The notes under the pieces are model-generated. The model was given only the letters and a program-made list of their open reading frames with translations, had not been told where the DNA came from and made no database searches. From Aestuariibacter sp. A3R04 (GTDB taxonomy: Bacteria; Pseudomonadota; Gammaproteobacteria; Enterobacterales; Alteromonadaceae), in NCBI RefSeq assembly GCF_018860805.1, contig NZ_JAHKQR010000011.1, positions 1,172,366 through 1,236,365 on the forward strand: DNA of 64,000 bases. The letters run 5' to 3'. The translations under genes were made by a program, and so were the position numbers. This document shows, piece by piece, positions 17,431-28,269 of this stretch; position 1 is the first letter of the stretch; each line of letters begins with the position of its first letter.

Positions 17431-19596
17431 CTATTCATAAACCCAGTACAGCGTTGCCAAGGGTGGCAATTCAATTTCAATGGAATACGGTTTATCGTTC
17501 CATGGAATGTTGTCTGCACTCACCTCTCCGGGAACCGGGAACTCACTGCCCCAGTATTGGCCATCGTCTGTATTGAGAATAAGCCGATAGCTTCCTGGGT
17601 TTTCTACCCCGACGCGAAACTTACTGCGCGGTGCTGGCGTAAAATTGCATATTACATACACTTTTTGTTGCGTCTTCGCTTTTCTCACGAAGGACAACAC
17701 GCTGAGTTCAGCGTAATTGTGATCGATCCAGCTAAAGCCTTCAAAATGATGATCTAACTCGTGAAGCGCAGGGAAAGACTGGTACGTATGGTTCAGCGTT
17801 TTATACAAGGTCTGAACACCTTTGTGTTTGTCAAACTCAAGTAAATGCCAGTCGAGTTCACCATCGTGATTCCACTCTCTTGCTTGCGCAAATTCATTAC
17901 CCATAAAATTGAGCTTCTTACCAGGATGTCCATACATAAAAGCGGCATAACAGCGCAAATTAGCCGCCTGCTGCCACTCATCGCCTGGCATTTTTCCCAG
18001 CAAACTTCCTTTTCCATGCACTACCTCATCATGTGAAATAGGCAGGACAAAATTTTCATCGAAGGCGTAAACCATGCTGAAAGTAATATCGCCGTGATGA
18101 TAACGACGGTATGCAGGATCTTTACTTATGTAGTGCAAGGAATCATGCATCCACCCCATATTCCATTTGAAGCCAAAACCCAGGCCTCCTTCATAAACCG
18201 GCCGTGAAACCCTGGGAAAAGAGGTGGATTCTTCAGCAATCGTCATTGCGCCTGGGAAATGTTTGTAAACTTCCTCGTTCATCCATTTCAAAAGACTAAT
18301 GGCTTCGTAATTCTCATTGCCACCGTCAACGTTAGGGATCCATTCGCCTTCATTTCTGGAGTAATCCAGGTAAAGCATTGACGCAACCGCATCAACCCTA
18401 AGACCATCTACGTGAAATTTATCAAGCCAGTATAGGGCATTAGCTACCAAGAATTGACGGACTGTGTCTTTGCCAAAGTCATAAATACACGAGTTCCAAT
18501 CAGGGTGCCATCCTTTCCTTGGGTCATCATATTCATAGACGTGGCTACCATCGAAACGCGCCAAACCGTGGGCGTCTTCGGGGAAGTGTGCAGGTACCCA
18601 ATCGATAATCACACCAATATCAGCCTGGTGACAGGTATCGACAAAATACTTGAACTCATCCGGTGAACCAAACCGACTAGTGGGAGCAAACAAGCCAACA
18701 GGCTGATAGCCCCATGAACCGTCAAAAGGAAATTCAGAAACGGGAAGCAATTCAATATGGGTATACCCCATCTCTTTGACATAACTAACCAGAGACTCAG
18801 ACAGCGCACGATAAGATAAATAGCGAGAACCTGATGTTGCATCAGGGCGACGCCAGGAACCCAAATGCACTTCGTATATACTCATAGGACGAGTGTATTT
18901 ATCCCCTTCCCGGCTTTGCATCCACTGCTTATCTCGCCATTGATACCTATCGTGGTTATACACCATAGATGCGTGGGAAGGATATTGCTCAGCGGCATAC
19001 CCGAGCGGGTCGGCTTTATGTGGTAAATCATTACCCCACGCATCCTTCAATTGATATTTGTAGCGCGCGCTCTCGCTTACGCCGGGAATGACCAGTACCC
19101 AGTAACCCAGATCCGTTTGTTGCATCGCATGACGTCTGCCATCCCAATGATTGAAATCACCAATCACGGACACCGCAGATGCATTGGGAGCATAAACAAT
19201 AAAGCGCGTCGCCTTTACTCCATCGACTTCAATAAGCTGCGCTCCACCCTGCCGATACAAATTTTGCGGTTCGTGATCAATAAAATGCACGCCGTGATAC
19301 GCAGCATCTTGGAATTGGTATGGATCGCAGTAACTATACTCACTGTCTTTTGTGGTAACCCGCAAATAATAGGGGCCTTTAAAGGATGAAAGAGGAGCGA
19401 CGGCGGAAAACAAATCCGACTTTTTAACCCGCTTCAATGAAGTAATAGCAGCAGATTCACCTCCGAAGTGAACGTCGATGGCTTGGGCGTCAGGCACATA
19501 CGCGGTAATACTAACCTTATTATCGTTAATTTTTATTCCAAGTATTGAGAACGGATCACGACACTTTGCGTGGGATAATTGCTGTTCTACATCCAT
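17431..19596 (-). CDS. glgB: 1,4-alpha-glucan branching enzyme GlgB
   Basis: GlgB introduces alpha-1,6 branches into glycogen. The 721 residues carry two N-terminal beta domains (about 10-105 and CBM48 at about 115-215, APNASAVSVIGDFNHWDG), then the GH13 barrel with LLPVSEFPFDGSWGYQ, the nucleophile in VDGLRVDAVASMLYLD and the acid in TIAEEST, and a C-terminal beta domain. A strong GAGGAG ribosome-binding site precedes the ATG. It is coupled to glgX downstream and lies about 60 bases after malQ, so malQ-glgB-glgX read as one operon. Confidence 0.96.
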   Translation of the reverse strand: MDVEQQLSHAKCRDPFSILGIKINDNKVSITAYVPDAQAIDVHFGGESAAITSLKRVKKSDLFSAVAPLSSFKGPYYLRVTTKDSEYSYCDPYQFQDAAYHGVHFIDHEPQNLYRQGGAQLIEVDGVKATRFIVYAPNASAVSVIGDFNHWDGRRHAMQQTDLGYWVLVIPGVSESARYKYQLKDAWGNDLPHKADPLGYAAEQYPSHASMVYNHDRYQWRDKQWMQSREGDKYTRPMSIYEVHLGSWRRPDATSGSRYLSYRALSESLVSYVKEMGYTHIELLPVSEFPFDGSWGYQPVGLFAPTSRFGSPDEFKYFVDTCHQADIGVIIDWVPAHFPEDAHGLARFDGSHVYEYDDPRKGWHPDWNSCIYDFGKDTVRQFLVANALYWLDKFHVDGLRVDAVASMLYLDYSRNEGEWIPNVDGGNENYEAISLLKWMNEEVYKHFPGAMTIAEESTSFPRVSRPVYEGGLGFGFKWNMGWMHDSLHYISKDPAYRRYHHGDITFSMVYAFDENFVLPISHDEVVHGKGSLLGKMPGDEWQQAANLRCYAAFMYGHPGKKLNFMGNEFAQAREWNHDGELDWHLLEFDKHKGVQTLYKTLNHTYQSFPALHELDHHFEGFSWIDHNYAELSVLSFVRKAKTQQKVYVICNFTPAPRSKFRVGVENPGSYRLILNTDDGQYWGSEFPVPGEVSADNIPWNDKPYSIEIELPPLATLYWVYE

Positions 19597-19657
19597 TTTT
19601 TACTCCTCTCGCCTGCCGGTTTAGCCGACAGGCCTTGCGATACCAATACCGCATACC

Positions 19658-21862
19658 TTACTCTGTACTGGCTTTTCTTCTTGTTTCTGTCAGCTTATAG
19701 GCAAGGGCATCAAGGGTTTCGTCATTAAATATCTGCTGCAACGTATGGGACAACTTTCTTCGCCAGTTGGGATATTCATTAAAAGTACCAGGTACATTAA
19801 CAGGCTTGTCCATCTCCAGCCAGTCTTCAAGTTGCAAACTCAATAAAGCACTTGAACCCGTTGCCATATGTAGCTGCATTCCCCTGTTTAGCTCAGTGGT
19901 CATACCCACATAGTTTACATCATGGCTGATGTGCTCACTAATGCTGTGATGCCCGTGTAAAGTATCCAATATCGCCTGTTTGTTGTCATGTCTGTCTGTG
20001 TATAGCTGCGACAAAATAGCTTCGGTAGGATACAGCCCAATTTCTTTGCCCAATTCAAGGTCCAGGCAATGCCAGAAGCCCTTGAGAGTTGGCATGTCAT
20101 GGGTGGTCAGGGTAGACATTGATTGCACAGGATAATGAGAAGGCGAGAAAAAACCGCCATCTTCGGCCTGTTCAAAAAAGAAAACACGATACGAATAGAC
20201 GCCATTTTCAGCTAGTTTCTCACGAATTTCTTCAGGAACTGTGCCTAAATCTTCGCCTATTACTAAGCTCTTATTACGATGGCTTTCCAGTGCGAGAATG
20301 GCGAGTAAGTCATCAACGGGATAATAAACGTAACCGCCGTCTTTAGCGTCGTCTCCCTTCGGCACCCACCACAGCCGCAATAGTGCCATAACATGGTCGA
20401 TTCTCAACGCTCCTGAACCTGCCATGTTAGATGAAAACAAATCGATAATTGGCTGATATTGCTGTTCGTAGAGTTTGTGGGGATCCATCGGTGGTAAACC
20501 CCAGTTTTGTCCTAAAGGTCCGAGTATATCTGGTGGGGCACCTACGGAGGCATCAATACAATAGAGATCTTTATTCCCCCAGATTTCAGCACTCCCCTCA
20601 CTTACGCCCACCGCCAGATCACGGTACAGACCTATCGTCATGCCGGCTTCGACGGCAACATCGCTTGCCTTTTGCAACTGCAGCGCGGCCTGCCATTGTA
20701 GAAACATGAAAAATTTAACCCGCTTTTCATGTTTCTTTCGGTAAGCCGCAACACCGTCTTTGTGATAATCAGACAAAGACTCAGGAAATACCGGCCATCC
20801 CCAAGACAACTTACCTTCTTCCGCCAGTGCTTCTTGCAGGGTGTCGTATACCGCTAGCATGTCGAGGCTTTCACCGCCCTCCTGAACAAAGGCTGCAAAC
20901 GCTTTGCGCTGTCGCGTATTTTTGGTCAAATAACGTTCGTAGTAAGCATCAAATAACGCAGTGAGCGCCGCCAGTTTAAGCGCTGCTACCCCGGCGTAAT
21001 CAACATAATCGGTTTGCCTTACGGCATTTAGTTTACGCTGAAATTCAGTGTCATTGACGAGCGATTGTACCCTGGGATCCTCGTAGCAAGGCAGTGCGGT
21101 TACATCCAGATATAAGTAATTTAACCAGCGACGGGACGACGGGCCATATGGACTACAAGCATCTGGATTCGCAGGATACAAGGCATGAATGGGGTTCAAT
21201 CCAATAAAATCCGCGCCTCTATTTGCGGCATTGCGAATAAGGTACGCAAGGTCAGAAAAGTCACCCATGCCCCAATTTGTATCACTTTTTACGCAATAGA
21301 GCTGAACACTCAGCCCCCAGAGCTTTTTGCCTTTTGCAATCTCCTCAGGAATATAACAACGAGAAGGTGCCATAATAATGCGCATGTAACCCAACGCCTC
21401 ATCGTCGCCCTCCACAAACAATGCCAAGGTGTGATACCCCATGGGCAATGAGAGGGGCAACTGAATCTGATATTCGTGGAACTCCACTTCATCTATATGC
21501 GCAACGTTAACTAAAGTTTCATCAACCGGTGTGAAACTGTGATCGAAGACTTGCCCCTTTTCCGTTGTAATAGCTACAGTATAAGAGTCGGTAACCAGTT
21601 CAATAGGCAACCGAATAGTAAACAACGTGGCATCTGATTGGCGTAACACCTGTACCGGGTTTAACGGTGACTGCCAAAATCGTCTCGCTTCATCGTGCAG
21701 TTGAGATACAATGGCGTCTTTGTCATGGGTGTTGTAACCCAGTGCATTTAATAGTTTTGTCTGACTTGTTTCTGAGATAACGGCGGGTTTACCCCATGCA
21801 TCGATATAGTGAGTTTCAATTCCTCGCATCTCAACAAGTTGTTGCAAAACGGGATTTGTCAT
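19658..21862 (-). CDS. malQ: 4-alpha-glucanotransferase (amylomaltase) MalQ
   Basis: MalQ transfers glucan chains between maltodextrins and releases glucose. The GH77 features are clear: FIGLNPIHALYP and SPYGPSSRRWLN, GLYRDLAVGVSEGSAE, SVGAPPDILGPLGQNWGLPP, the nucleophile in LRIDHVMALLRLWW, the acid in VIGEDLGTVP and the third carboxylate in TTHDMPTLKGFW. I chose the ATG at 21862 (MTNPVLQQ; AGGA 10 bases upstream), because it aligns with other MalQ N-termini. The frame is open to ATG 21895 and 21985, which would add 11 or 41 unusual residues. It is divergent from gapA. Confidence 0.93.
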   Translation of the reverse strand: MTNPVLQQLVEMRGIETHYIDAWGKPAVISETSQTKLLNALGYNTHDKDAIVSQLHDEARRFWQSPLNPVQVLRQSDATLFTIRLPIELVTDSYTVAITTEKGQVFDHSFTPVDETLVNVAHIDEVEFHEYQIQLPLSLPMGYHTLALFVEGDDEALGYMRIIMAPSRCYIPEEIAKGKKLWGLSVQLYCVKSDTNWGMGDFSDLAYLIRNAANRGADFIGLNPIHALYPANPDACSPYGPSSRRWLNYLYLDVTALPCYEDPRVQSLVNDTEFQRKLNAVRQTDYVDYAGVAALKLAALTALFDAYYERYLTKNTRQRKAFAAFVQEGGESLDMLAVYDTLQEALAEEGKLSWGWPVFPESLSDYHKDGVAAYRKKHEKRVKFFMFLQWQAALQLQKASDVAVEAGMTIGLYRDLAVGVSEGSAEIWGNKDLYCIDASVGAPPDILGPLGQNWGLPPMDPHKLYEQQYQPIIDLFSSNMAGSGALRIDHVMALLRLWWVPKGDDAKDGGYVYYPVDDLLAILALESHRNKSLVIGEDLGTVPEEIREKLAENGVYSYRVFFFEQAEDGGFFSPSHYPVQSMSTLTTHDMPTLKGFWHCLDLELGKEIGLYPTEAILSQLYTDRHDNKQAILDTLHGHHSISEHISHDVNYVGMTTELNRGMQLHMATGSSALLSLQLEDWLEMDKPVNVPGTFNEYPNWRRKLSHTLQQIFNDETLDALAYKLTETRRKASTE

Positions 21863-21995
21863 AGTCGTCTTTTCCTGTTTAACAGCGTCGAGCATGGTGG
21901 ATACATCTCCAGCATAGCAGCCAACGCACAATTTTTTAACATTATCGATTAAAGATGCGAAAGGCGAAATTGAATACGATTGCATAGCCGACTAC

Positions 21996-22010
21996 TGTAA
22001 TTTTGCAACA
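21996..22010. promoter_or_regulatory. Weak HexR-like box between malQ and gapA
   Basis: TGTAATTTTGCAACA matches 13 of 15 positions of the known HexR palindrome (TGTARTWWWAYTACA). It lies in the divergent malQ/gapA promoter region, about 90 bases before gapA. gapA is a known HexR target in related bacteria, which supports the call, but the right half-site is imperfect. Confidence 0.4.
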
Positions 22011-22089
22011 TCAATCGCATTTTGTTTTGCCAATTATGCCATTTTGATCCATACTTTACGTAATTTATTTTCACTAATACCAAATTTAG

Positions 22090-23094
<1,005 letters not shown>

Positions 23095-23135
23095 TCTACC
23101 CGTATTAAAAGCGCCCTCGGCGCAAATTGAAAAAG

Positions 23136-23165
23136 AAGGTGTGATTTTTATCGCACCTTTTTTAT
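23136..23165 (+). terminator. Terminator of gapA
   Basis: A 10-bp stem (AAGGTGTGAT / ATCGCACCTT with one G-T pair) and TTTT loop is followed by a T-rich run, about 40 bases after the gapA stop codon. Confidence 0.85.
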
Positions 23166-23219
23166 TTTCAATGCACAATAAAACAAATTCACACGCATTT
23201 ATTGTCAAGGAGACATTTC

Positions 23220-24065
23220 GTGAGTATTCCCGACACAATCAGGGTAGACGAATCGGCAGGTATTACTTTCTTACATATTGATAACGCATTCGCGTCGTGC
23301 CGGATTAGTCTTTACGGCGCCCACGTTCTGTCTTTCACGCCAAAAACAGACAATCGTGACAGATTGTGGTTAAGTCCGCATGCTTATCTCAATGGCGAGC
23401 GCCCCATTCGCGGGGGCATTCCGATCTGTTGGCCATGGTTTGCCGACGACCACGGCAGAGAGAAAGGCGCCCTGCCCGCTCACGGTTTTTTACGTACGCA
23501 GGTATGGCAAATCCAATACGCAGAAGAAACCCCTGAAGGCACTCGCATTGTGTTGTCACCGGCATTCAGTCGTGGAGACGGCTTCGAATACGATTGTACG
23601 GTGAGTTATGAAGTTATGGTAGGGTCAGCCCTTACCGTATCACTGGAAACTCGCAACACCGGTATAGTGCCCTTTCGCTTTAACGCTGCATTGCACACTT
23701 ATTTTAGTGTGCCGGACATTGCCCAAGTGACTTTGGAGGGAATTTCGGGCGAGTACAAAGACAAGCTCGAAAACTGGGCAGAAAAGCCGACACCCAATCC
23801 ATATAGCATAAATGGGGAAACTGACCGAATTCACAACCACGCGGCAAAAACAGTGACAATTAACTACCAGCAGACAGAATTTACGGTTGTAGAGAGTGGC
23901 GGCCATGACTCCATGGTAGTCTGGAATCCATGGCAAGGTGCTGCATCAATTGCAGATATGGATGCATTTGGTTTCAAACACATGATGTGTGTAGAAACAG
24001 CTATCACCAACGGTTGTCCCCTGTCCCCGGACGAAAAACACACTGTGACTCAACTGGTAAGGTAA
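23220..24065 (+). CDS. yeaD: D-hexose-6-phosphate mutarotase (YeaD-like)
   Basis: An aldose-1-epimerase-fold protein of the YeaD type, which interconverts the anomers of glucose 6-phosphate and related sugars in the cytoplasm. Diagnostic parts are ISLYGAHVLSFTP, RPIRGGIPICWPWF with the following AHGFLR, ALHTYFSV with the conserved histidine, and the C-terminal CVETAITN. The true start is GTG 23220: AAGGAGA lies 6 bases before it. The frame is open to a TTG at 23202, but that would place the ribosome-binding site inside the coding region. As in E. coli it lies next to gapA. Confidence 0.92.
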   Translation: MSIPDTIRVDESAGITFLHIDNAFASCRISLYGAHVLSFTPKTDNRDRLWLSPHAYLNGERPIRGGIPICWPWFADDHGREKGALPAHGFLRTQVWQIQYAEETPEGTRIVLSPAFSRGDGFEYDCTVSYEVMVGSALTVSLETRNTGIVPFRFNAALHTYFSVPDIAQVTLEGISGEYKDKLENWAEKPTPNPYSINGETDRIHNHAAKTVTINYQQTEFTVVESGGHDSMVVWNPWQGAASIADMDAFGFKHMMCVETAITNGCPLSPDEKHTVTQLVR

Positions 24066-24079
24066 GCCGACTAACAGCA

Positions 24080-24108
24080 AAAAAAACCAGCCACAAGCTG
24101 GTTTTTTT
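24080..24108. terminator. Bidirectional terminator between the yeaD-like gene and eda
   Basis: AAAAAAACCAGC and GCTGGTTTTTTT pair around CACAA, giving A and T runs on both sides. It lies between the convergent mutarotase and eda genes and can serve both strands. Confidence 0.88.
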
Positions 24109-24142
24109 ATAACTGTAAACAGCCAGACGAGGAAACAGACTG

Positions 24143-24784
24143 TTACGCGGCACCTTCACATGCAGCTTTTGCCAAGGCGGTGATAGCATCCCAATCACCG
24201 TTTTCGATGGCGTCATCAGGGGCAACCCAGGAACCGCCTACACACTTAACACTGTTCAATGCCAGATAGTCGTTGTAGTTGGCTGGCCCAATACCGCCCG
24301 TCGGGCAAAAGGTAATATCAGGAAACGGCCCACTGATGGATTTAATGGCTTTAACACCACCTGAAGCTTCCGCTGGGAAGAATTTGAGATGGTCGTAACC
24401 CGCATCTTTAGCGGTCATTAAATCTGATATAGATGAAATGCCTGGAATAAGTGGGATCTGCGACTCTTTGCCTGCCTGTAACAAGTTTTCCGTTAAGCCC
24501 GGGCTGATGGCAAATTTAGCCCCTGCTTCTATAACCTGTTTCAATTGCTGTGCATTAGTTACCGTCCCTGCTCCGATGATCGCATCTGGTACTTCATCTG
24601 CTATTTTTCTAATGACTTCCAGTGCTACTGGCGTACGAAGCGTAACTTCCAGTACTTTGATGCCACCAGCCATTAATGCTTTTGCTAGCGGCACTGCTTT
24701 TTCCAGGTCTTTAATTACTAACACCGGGACCACAGGACCAGCAGCAAATACATCCGCCGGTGAATATTTCCAATTCATTGTCAT
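24143..24784 (-). CDS. eda: KDPG/KHG aldolase Eda
   Basis: Cleaves 2-keto-3-deoxy-6-phosphogluconate into pyruvate and glyceraldehyde 3-phosphate, the last step of the Entner-Doudoroff pathway. The 213 residues show the active-site glutamate in VLEVTLRT (about 45), IIGAGTV, AISPG, the Schiff-base lysine in [11 protein letters not shown] (about 133) and CPTGGI. It is the last gene of the zwf-pgl-edd-glk-eda run, 2 bases after glk, followed by the shared terminator. Confidence 0.96.
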   Translation of the reverse strand: MTMNWKYSPADVFAAGPVVPVLVIKDLEKAVPLAKALMAGGIKVLEVTLRTPVALEVIRKIADEVPDAIIGAGTVTNAQQLKQVIEAGAKFAISPGLTENLLQAGKESQIPLIPGISSISDLMTAKDAGYDHLKFFPAEASGGVKAIKSISGPFPDITFCPTGGIGPANYNDYLALNSVKCVGGSWVAPDDAIENGDWDAITALAKAACEGAA

Positions 24785-24786
24785 AG

Positions 24787-25740
24787 TTAACTCGCAGTAT
24801 GTTGGTTCAAGTACGCTGCAGCACCTAATAATCCGTGATCGGGCTCAGCAATGAGATATGTGGGAATGTCTTTAACGTAGTGTTTCATCTGTCCTTTCGC
24901 CTCAAAGCGGGCGCGGAAATCACTTTGCTGAATAAAATCAACAAAACGATTCGCAATGCCACCACCAATGAAAACCCCGCCCGTTGTGGCCATATTCAAC
25001 GCCAGATTACCGGCAAAGCTCCCCATTACACGACAAAACTGAGTCAGGGAACGCACGCAGATGTCACAACGTTTTGCTAACGCATTTTCTGTGATATCTG
25101 ACGGTTCAGAAAAAGCGACCTCAACACCGGCATTCATTGCAAGCGCGGTATAAATGTTGACTATTCCACGTCCGGACATTAGTTCTTCGGCAGATGCACG
25201 ACCGTATTTTTCCTGTAAGTAGCGCCAAACGATAACGTCTGTCTCATCCACTGGCGCAAAGTCGACATGACCCCCTTCGCCATCTAGCGTTTGCCATCCC
25301 GATGAAGTCATAGTGATGTGTTCAACGCCCAGCCCCGTGCCGGGACCAAAAACGGCTATATTGCCGTTTTCCTTTGGCGTACCGTTGCCGATTTGAATTA
25401 CCTGTTCATCAGACAACCCGGGGAGCGAATGCGCAACTGCGGTAAAGTCGTTAATCACAAACAAGGCATTAAGGTTTAACTGATTACGCAACGCAAGCTG
25501 GGAAAATGCCCAGCTGTGATTGGTCATCTCAACCTGATCGCCCAGTACGGGACAAGCGATAGCAATACAGCCCTGAGTAAACGCGTAATCAGGGAGATCA
25601 GTGAAATATCGCTGTATTGCCAAATCTATAGTGGCAAAATCCCTACACTGATATTTAATTATATCTTGCAAGCCATCTTCTGTGACCCTAGCCAGGCGGA
25701 TGTTTGTTCCTCCGACATCCGCCACAAACTTGTGCGTCAT
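24787..25740 (-). CDS. glk: Glucokinase Glk
   Basis: Phosphorylates cytoplasmic glucose with ATP. The N-terminal [14 protein letters not shown] (phosphate-binding loop), the catalytic aspartate in [17 protein letters not shown] and [11 protein letters not shown] are those of the bacterial Glk family (PF02685) rather than the ROK family. The start is ATG 25740, which overlaps the edd stop in an ATGA. The frame extends upstream to 25773, but that would overlap edd without cause. The product enters the pathway through zwf, the first gene of the cluster. Confidence 0.95.
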   Translation of the reverse strand: MTHKFVADVGGTNIRLARVTEDGLQDIIKYQCRDFATIDLAIQRYFTDLPDYAFTQGCIAIACPVLGDQVEMTNHSWAFSQLALRNQLNLNALFVINDFTAVAHSLPGLSDEQVIQIGNGTPKENGNIAVFGPGTGLGVEHITMTSSGWQTLDGEGGHVDFAPVDETDVIVWRYLQEKYGRASAEELMSGRGIVNIYTALAMNAGVEVAFSEPSDITENALAKRCDICVRSLTQFCRVMGSFAGNLALNMATTGGVFIGGGIANRFVDFIQQSDFRARFEAKGQMKHYVKDIPTYLIAEPDHGLLGAAAYLNQHTAS

Positions 25741-27566
25741 AGTGCCTGCTCCTGTGTCGCGAACAAGGAACAAGCTCCTTCTTCGGCACCGGACAATGTC
25801 GCCCTGAAACCAGCGAATATCTCCCTGCCCATCCCAATCTGATGGTGAGCCAAATCAGCTGGTTTAGCTTCCCGTTTGGCTAAGGTTTCTTCATCTACGT
25901 GAAGTGTCAAATCACCTGTTTCTGTGTTTAATTCAATAATATCACCAGCCTGCACTTTCGCCAGCATGCCGCCTTTATAGGCCTCTGGGGTGACGTGAAT
26001 AGCTGCGGGCACTTTACCAGACGCGCCAGACATCCTGCCATCAGTTACCAGTGCAACTTTGAAGCCTTTGTCTTGCAAAACACCTAATGGTGGAGTCAGG
26101 CGGTGCAATTCCGGCATACCAATGGCAGATGGCCCCTGGAAGCGAACAACGATGATACAATCTTTGTTCAGCTCACCGGATTTAAATGCCGCATCAAGTT
26201 CAAATTGATCCTCAAATACCACAGCCGGCGCTTTAATATGACACACTGGTGAACGCAACGCGGAGGTTTTGATTACTCCCCGGCCCAGATTTCCCCTTAA
26301 CACACAAACGCCGCCATCGGGTTTGAAGGGTGACGCGATTGATGCAATCACTTCTTTGTCGTGGGATTCTTTGGGGCCATCACGCCATTCTAATTCACCA
26401 TCCAGTAATACGGGCTCTTTGGTGTACAAATCTAGCCCGTCTCCACAAATCGTTTTAACGTCGTTATGCAACAAACCAGCGTCTAGTAATTGTTTAAATA
26501 ACAAAGACATACCGCCAGCAGCTACAAAGTGGTTGATATCCGCAGAACCATTAGGGTAAATGCGCGTAATAAGGGGAACCGCATTCGAAATATCTGAGAA
26601 ATCATCCCAGTTGATGATCACTCCCGCTGCACGTGCTACCGCAACTAAGTGCATCGTATGGTTCGTAGAGCCACCGGTTGCCAACAGCGCAACGATGCCG
26701 TTAACAATCGCTTTTTCGTCTACGATATGCCCAATTGGCGTGTAGTTGTCACCGAGGTCTGTCAAGCGAGTAACCTGCACTGATGCGGCTTTAGTTAACG
26801 CATCGCGCAAAGGCGTTCCCGGGTTGACGAATGATGAACCAGGTAAATGCAGCCCCATGGTTTCTACCACTAGCTGGTTAGAGTTTGCTGTGCCATAAAA
26901 CGTACAGGTACCAGCAGAATGGTAAGACTGTGATTCAGCTTCGAGTAACTCGTCGCGCCCCACTTTTCCTTGCGCAAACTCTTGTCTCACTCGGGCTTTT
27001 TCTTTGTTCGGCAAACCTGATGGCATAGGACCGGCTGGTACAAAAACCGTTGGTAAATGCCCAAACGCCAATGAACCGAGCAACAGACCGGGTACGATTT
27101 TGTCACAGATCCCTAGCATCATGGCGCCATCGAACATGTTGTGAGACAAGCCAACAGCAGTGGCTTGAGCAATCACGTCGCGACTCATCAAACTGAGATC
27201 CATCCCCGGGTTACCCTGGGTAACACCATCACACATGGCAGGAACACCGCCGGCGAATTGAGCAACACTGCCTACTTCGCGAATGGCTTGTTTAATTATA
27301 GCCGGATAATTTTCGTAAGGCTGATGAGCTGACAACATGTCGTTGTATGACGAAATAATCGCGATATTTGCCTTTGTCATCGAACGCAAATCGGCTTTTT
27401 CTTCCGTTCCACAAGCCGCAAAGCCGTGAGCAAGGTTTCCGCAGGAGAGGACTCCACGGTGTGGGCCTGCACGACGTGCATGTTCAATTTTTTCTAAATA
27501 CGCTTTACGCGTAGCTTTACTGCGCTCAATGATGCGCTGAGTAACTTCTGCTATTTGAGAATTCAT
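25737..27566 (-). CDS. edd: 6-phosphogluconate dehydratase Edd
   Basis: Dehydrates 6-phosphogluconate to KDPG, the committed Entner-Doudoroff step. It is a 609-residue IlvD/Edd family protein; the iron-sulfur cysteines lie in [20 protein letters not shown] and [14 protein letters not shown], the last being characteristic of the family. [19 protein letters not shown] in the C-terminal part also fits Edd. It is coupled to glk by an ATGA overlap and starts 9 bases after pgl. Oxidant sensitivity of the cluster would be expected from the family. Confidence 0.96.
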   Translation of the reverse strand: MNSQIAEVTQRIIERSKATRKAYLEKIEHARRAGPHRGVLSCGNLAHGFAACGTEEKADLRSMTKANIAIISSYNDMLSAHQPYENYPAIIKQAIREVGSVAQFAGGVPAMCDGVTQGNPGMDLSLMSRDVIAQATAVGLSHNMFDGAMMLGICDKIVPGLLLGSLAFGHLPTVFVPAGPMPSGLPNKEKARVRQEFAQGKVGRDELLEAESQSYHSAGTCTFYGTANSNQLVVETMGLHLPGSSFVNPGTPLRDALTKAASVQVTRLTDLGDNYTPIGHIVDEKAIVNGIVALLATGGSTNHTMHLVAVARAAGVIINWDDFSDISNAVPLITRIYPNGSADINHFVAAGGMSLLFKQLLDAGLLHNDVKTICGDGLDLYTKEPVLLDGELEWRDGPKESHDKEVIASIASPFKPDGGVCVLRGNLGRGVIKTSALRSPVCHIKAPAVVFEDQFELDAAFKSGELNKDCIIVVRFQGPSAIGMPELHRLTPPLGVLQDKGFKVALVTDGRMSGASGKVPAAIHVTPEAYKGGMLAKVQAGDIIELNTETGDLTLHVDEETLAKREAKPADLAHHQIGMGREIFAGFRATLSGAEEGACSLFATQEQAL

Positions 27567-27575
27567 TATCTTCTC

Positions 27576-28268
27576 CTATGGTGCCCACATTAATGTTACG
27601 TCGGCGCGGTTAACCACCGCCGTAATGGGCTTTTCAATTTCAGTGGCGTTTTTCAGTGCGTCTTCGAGTACGGCTCTTTTCTTTTCACCGGTCAGGTGAA
27701 TAAAAATATTCCGGCTGTTTAGCAATGCCGGCAACGTCAAAGAAATACGCTGATGAGGAGCGGTTGTAGGTTGCACCGCAATACACACTTTTCCGCTGGA
27801 CATGTTAAGTCCGTCGGCAACCTGTTCAGAGCAAGGGAACAGCGACGCCGTGTGACCGTCTTCTCCCATGCCCAGGATCAATGCATCAAAAGGCTGGCTG
27901 AAACTGCTCAAACGGCTTTCCGCTTCTGCAATGCCATCATTGGCGTCATGATCATCCGTTTTTAACGATACAAAATGCGCATTTGACGCCTTGTTTTGAA
28001 TCAAATTCTGTTTCACCAGTGCGGTATTACTCGCCTCGTGGGACTCGTCTACCCATCGTTCATCGGCAAGCGTAATATCCACGTTGCTCCAATCGAGCGT
28101 CGCGTGACTAAGTTGCTTAAACAGTGCCAATGGCGTGCGCCCACCACTAACTACAAGACTTGCTCGGCCCCGTTTTGTAATGCCTTCCTGCAGAAGTGCA
28201 ACCAGCTTGTTGGCAAACGCGTCCGTCAGTGCATCGGCCGTGTCAAAAGCTTCTGTTTTCAATGACAT
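27576..28268 (-). CDS. pgl: 6-phosphogluconolactonase
   Basis: Hydrolyses 6-phosphogluconolactone made by Zwf. Family motifs are VSGGRTPLALFKQLS (about 41-55), ADERWVDESHEASN and GMGEDGHTASLFP. The start is ATG 28268 (MSLKTEAFDTADAL), directly after the zwf TAA and preceded by GGAAG. The frame is open to 28334, but that would add 22 residues inside zwf. The protein has 230 residues. It is adjacent to zwf and edd, so all steps from glucose 6-phosphate to KDPG are in one operon. Confidence 0.95.
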   Translation of the reverse strand: MSLKTEAFDTADALTDAFANKLVALLQEGITKRGRASLVVSGGRTPLALFKQLSHATLDWSNVDITLADERWVDESHEASNTALVKQNLIQNKASNAHFVSLKTDDHDANDGIAEAESRLSSFSQPFDALILGMGEDGHTASLFPCSEQVADGLNMSSGKVCIAVQPTTAPHQRISLTLPALLNSRNIFIHLTGEKKRAVLEDALKNATEIEKPITAVVNRADVTLMWAP

Positions 28269-28269
28269 A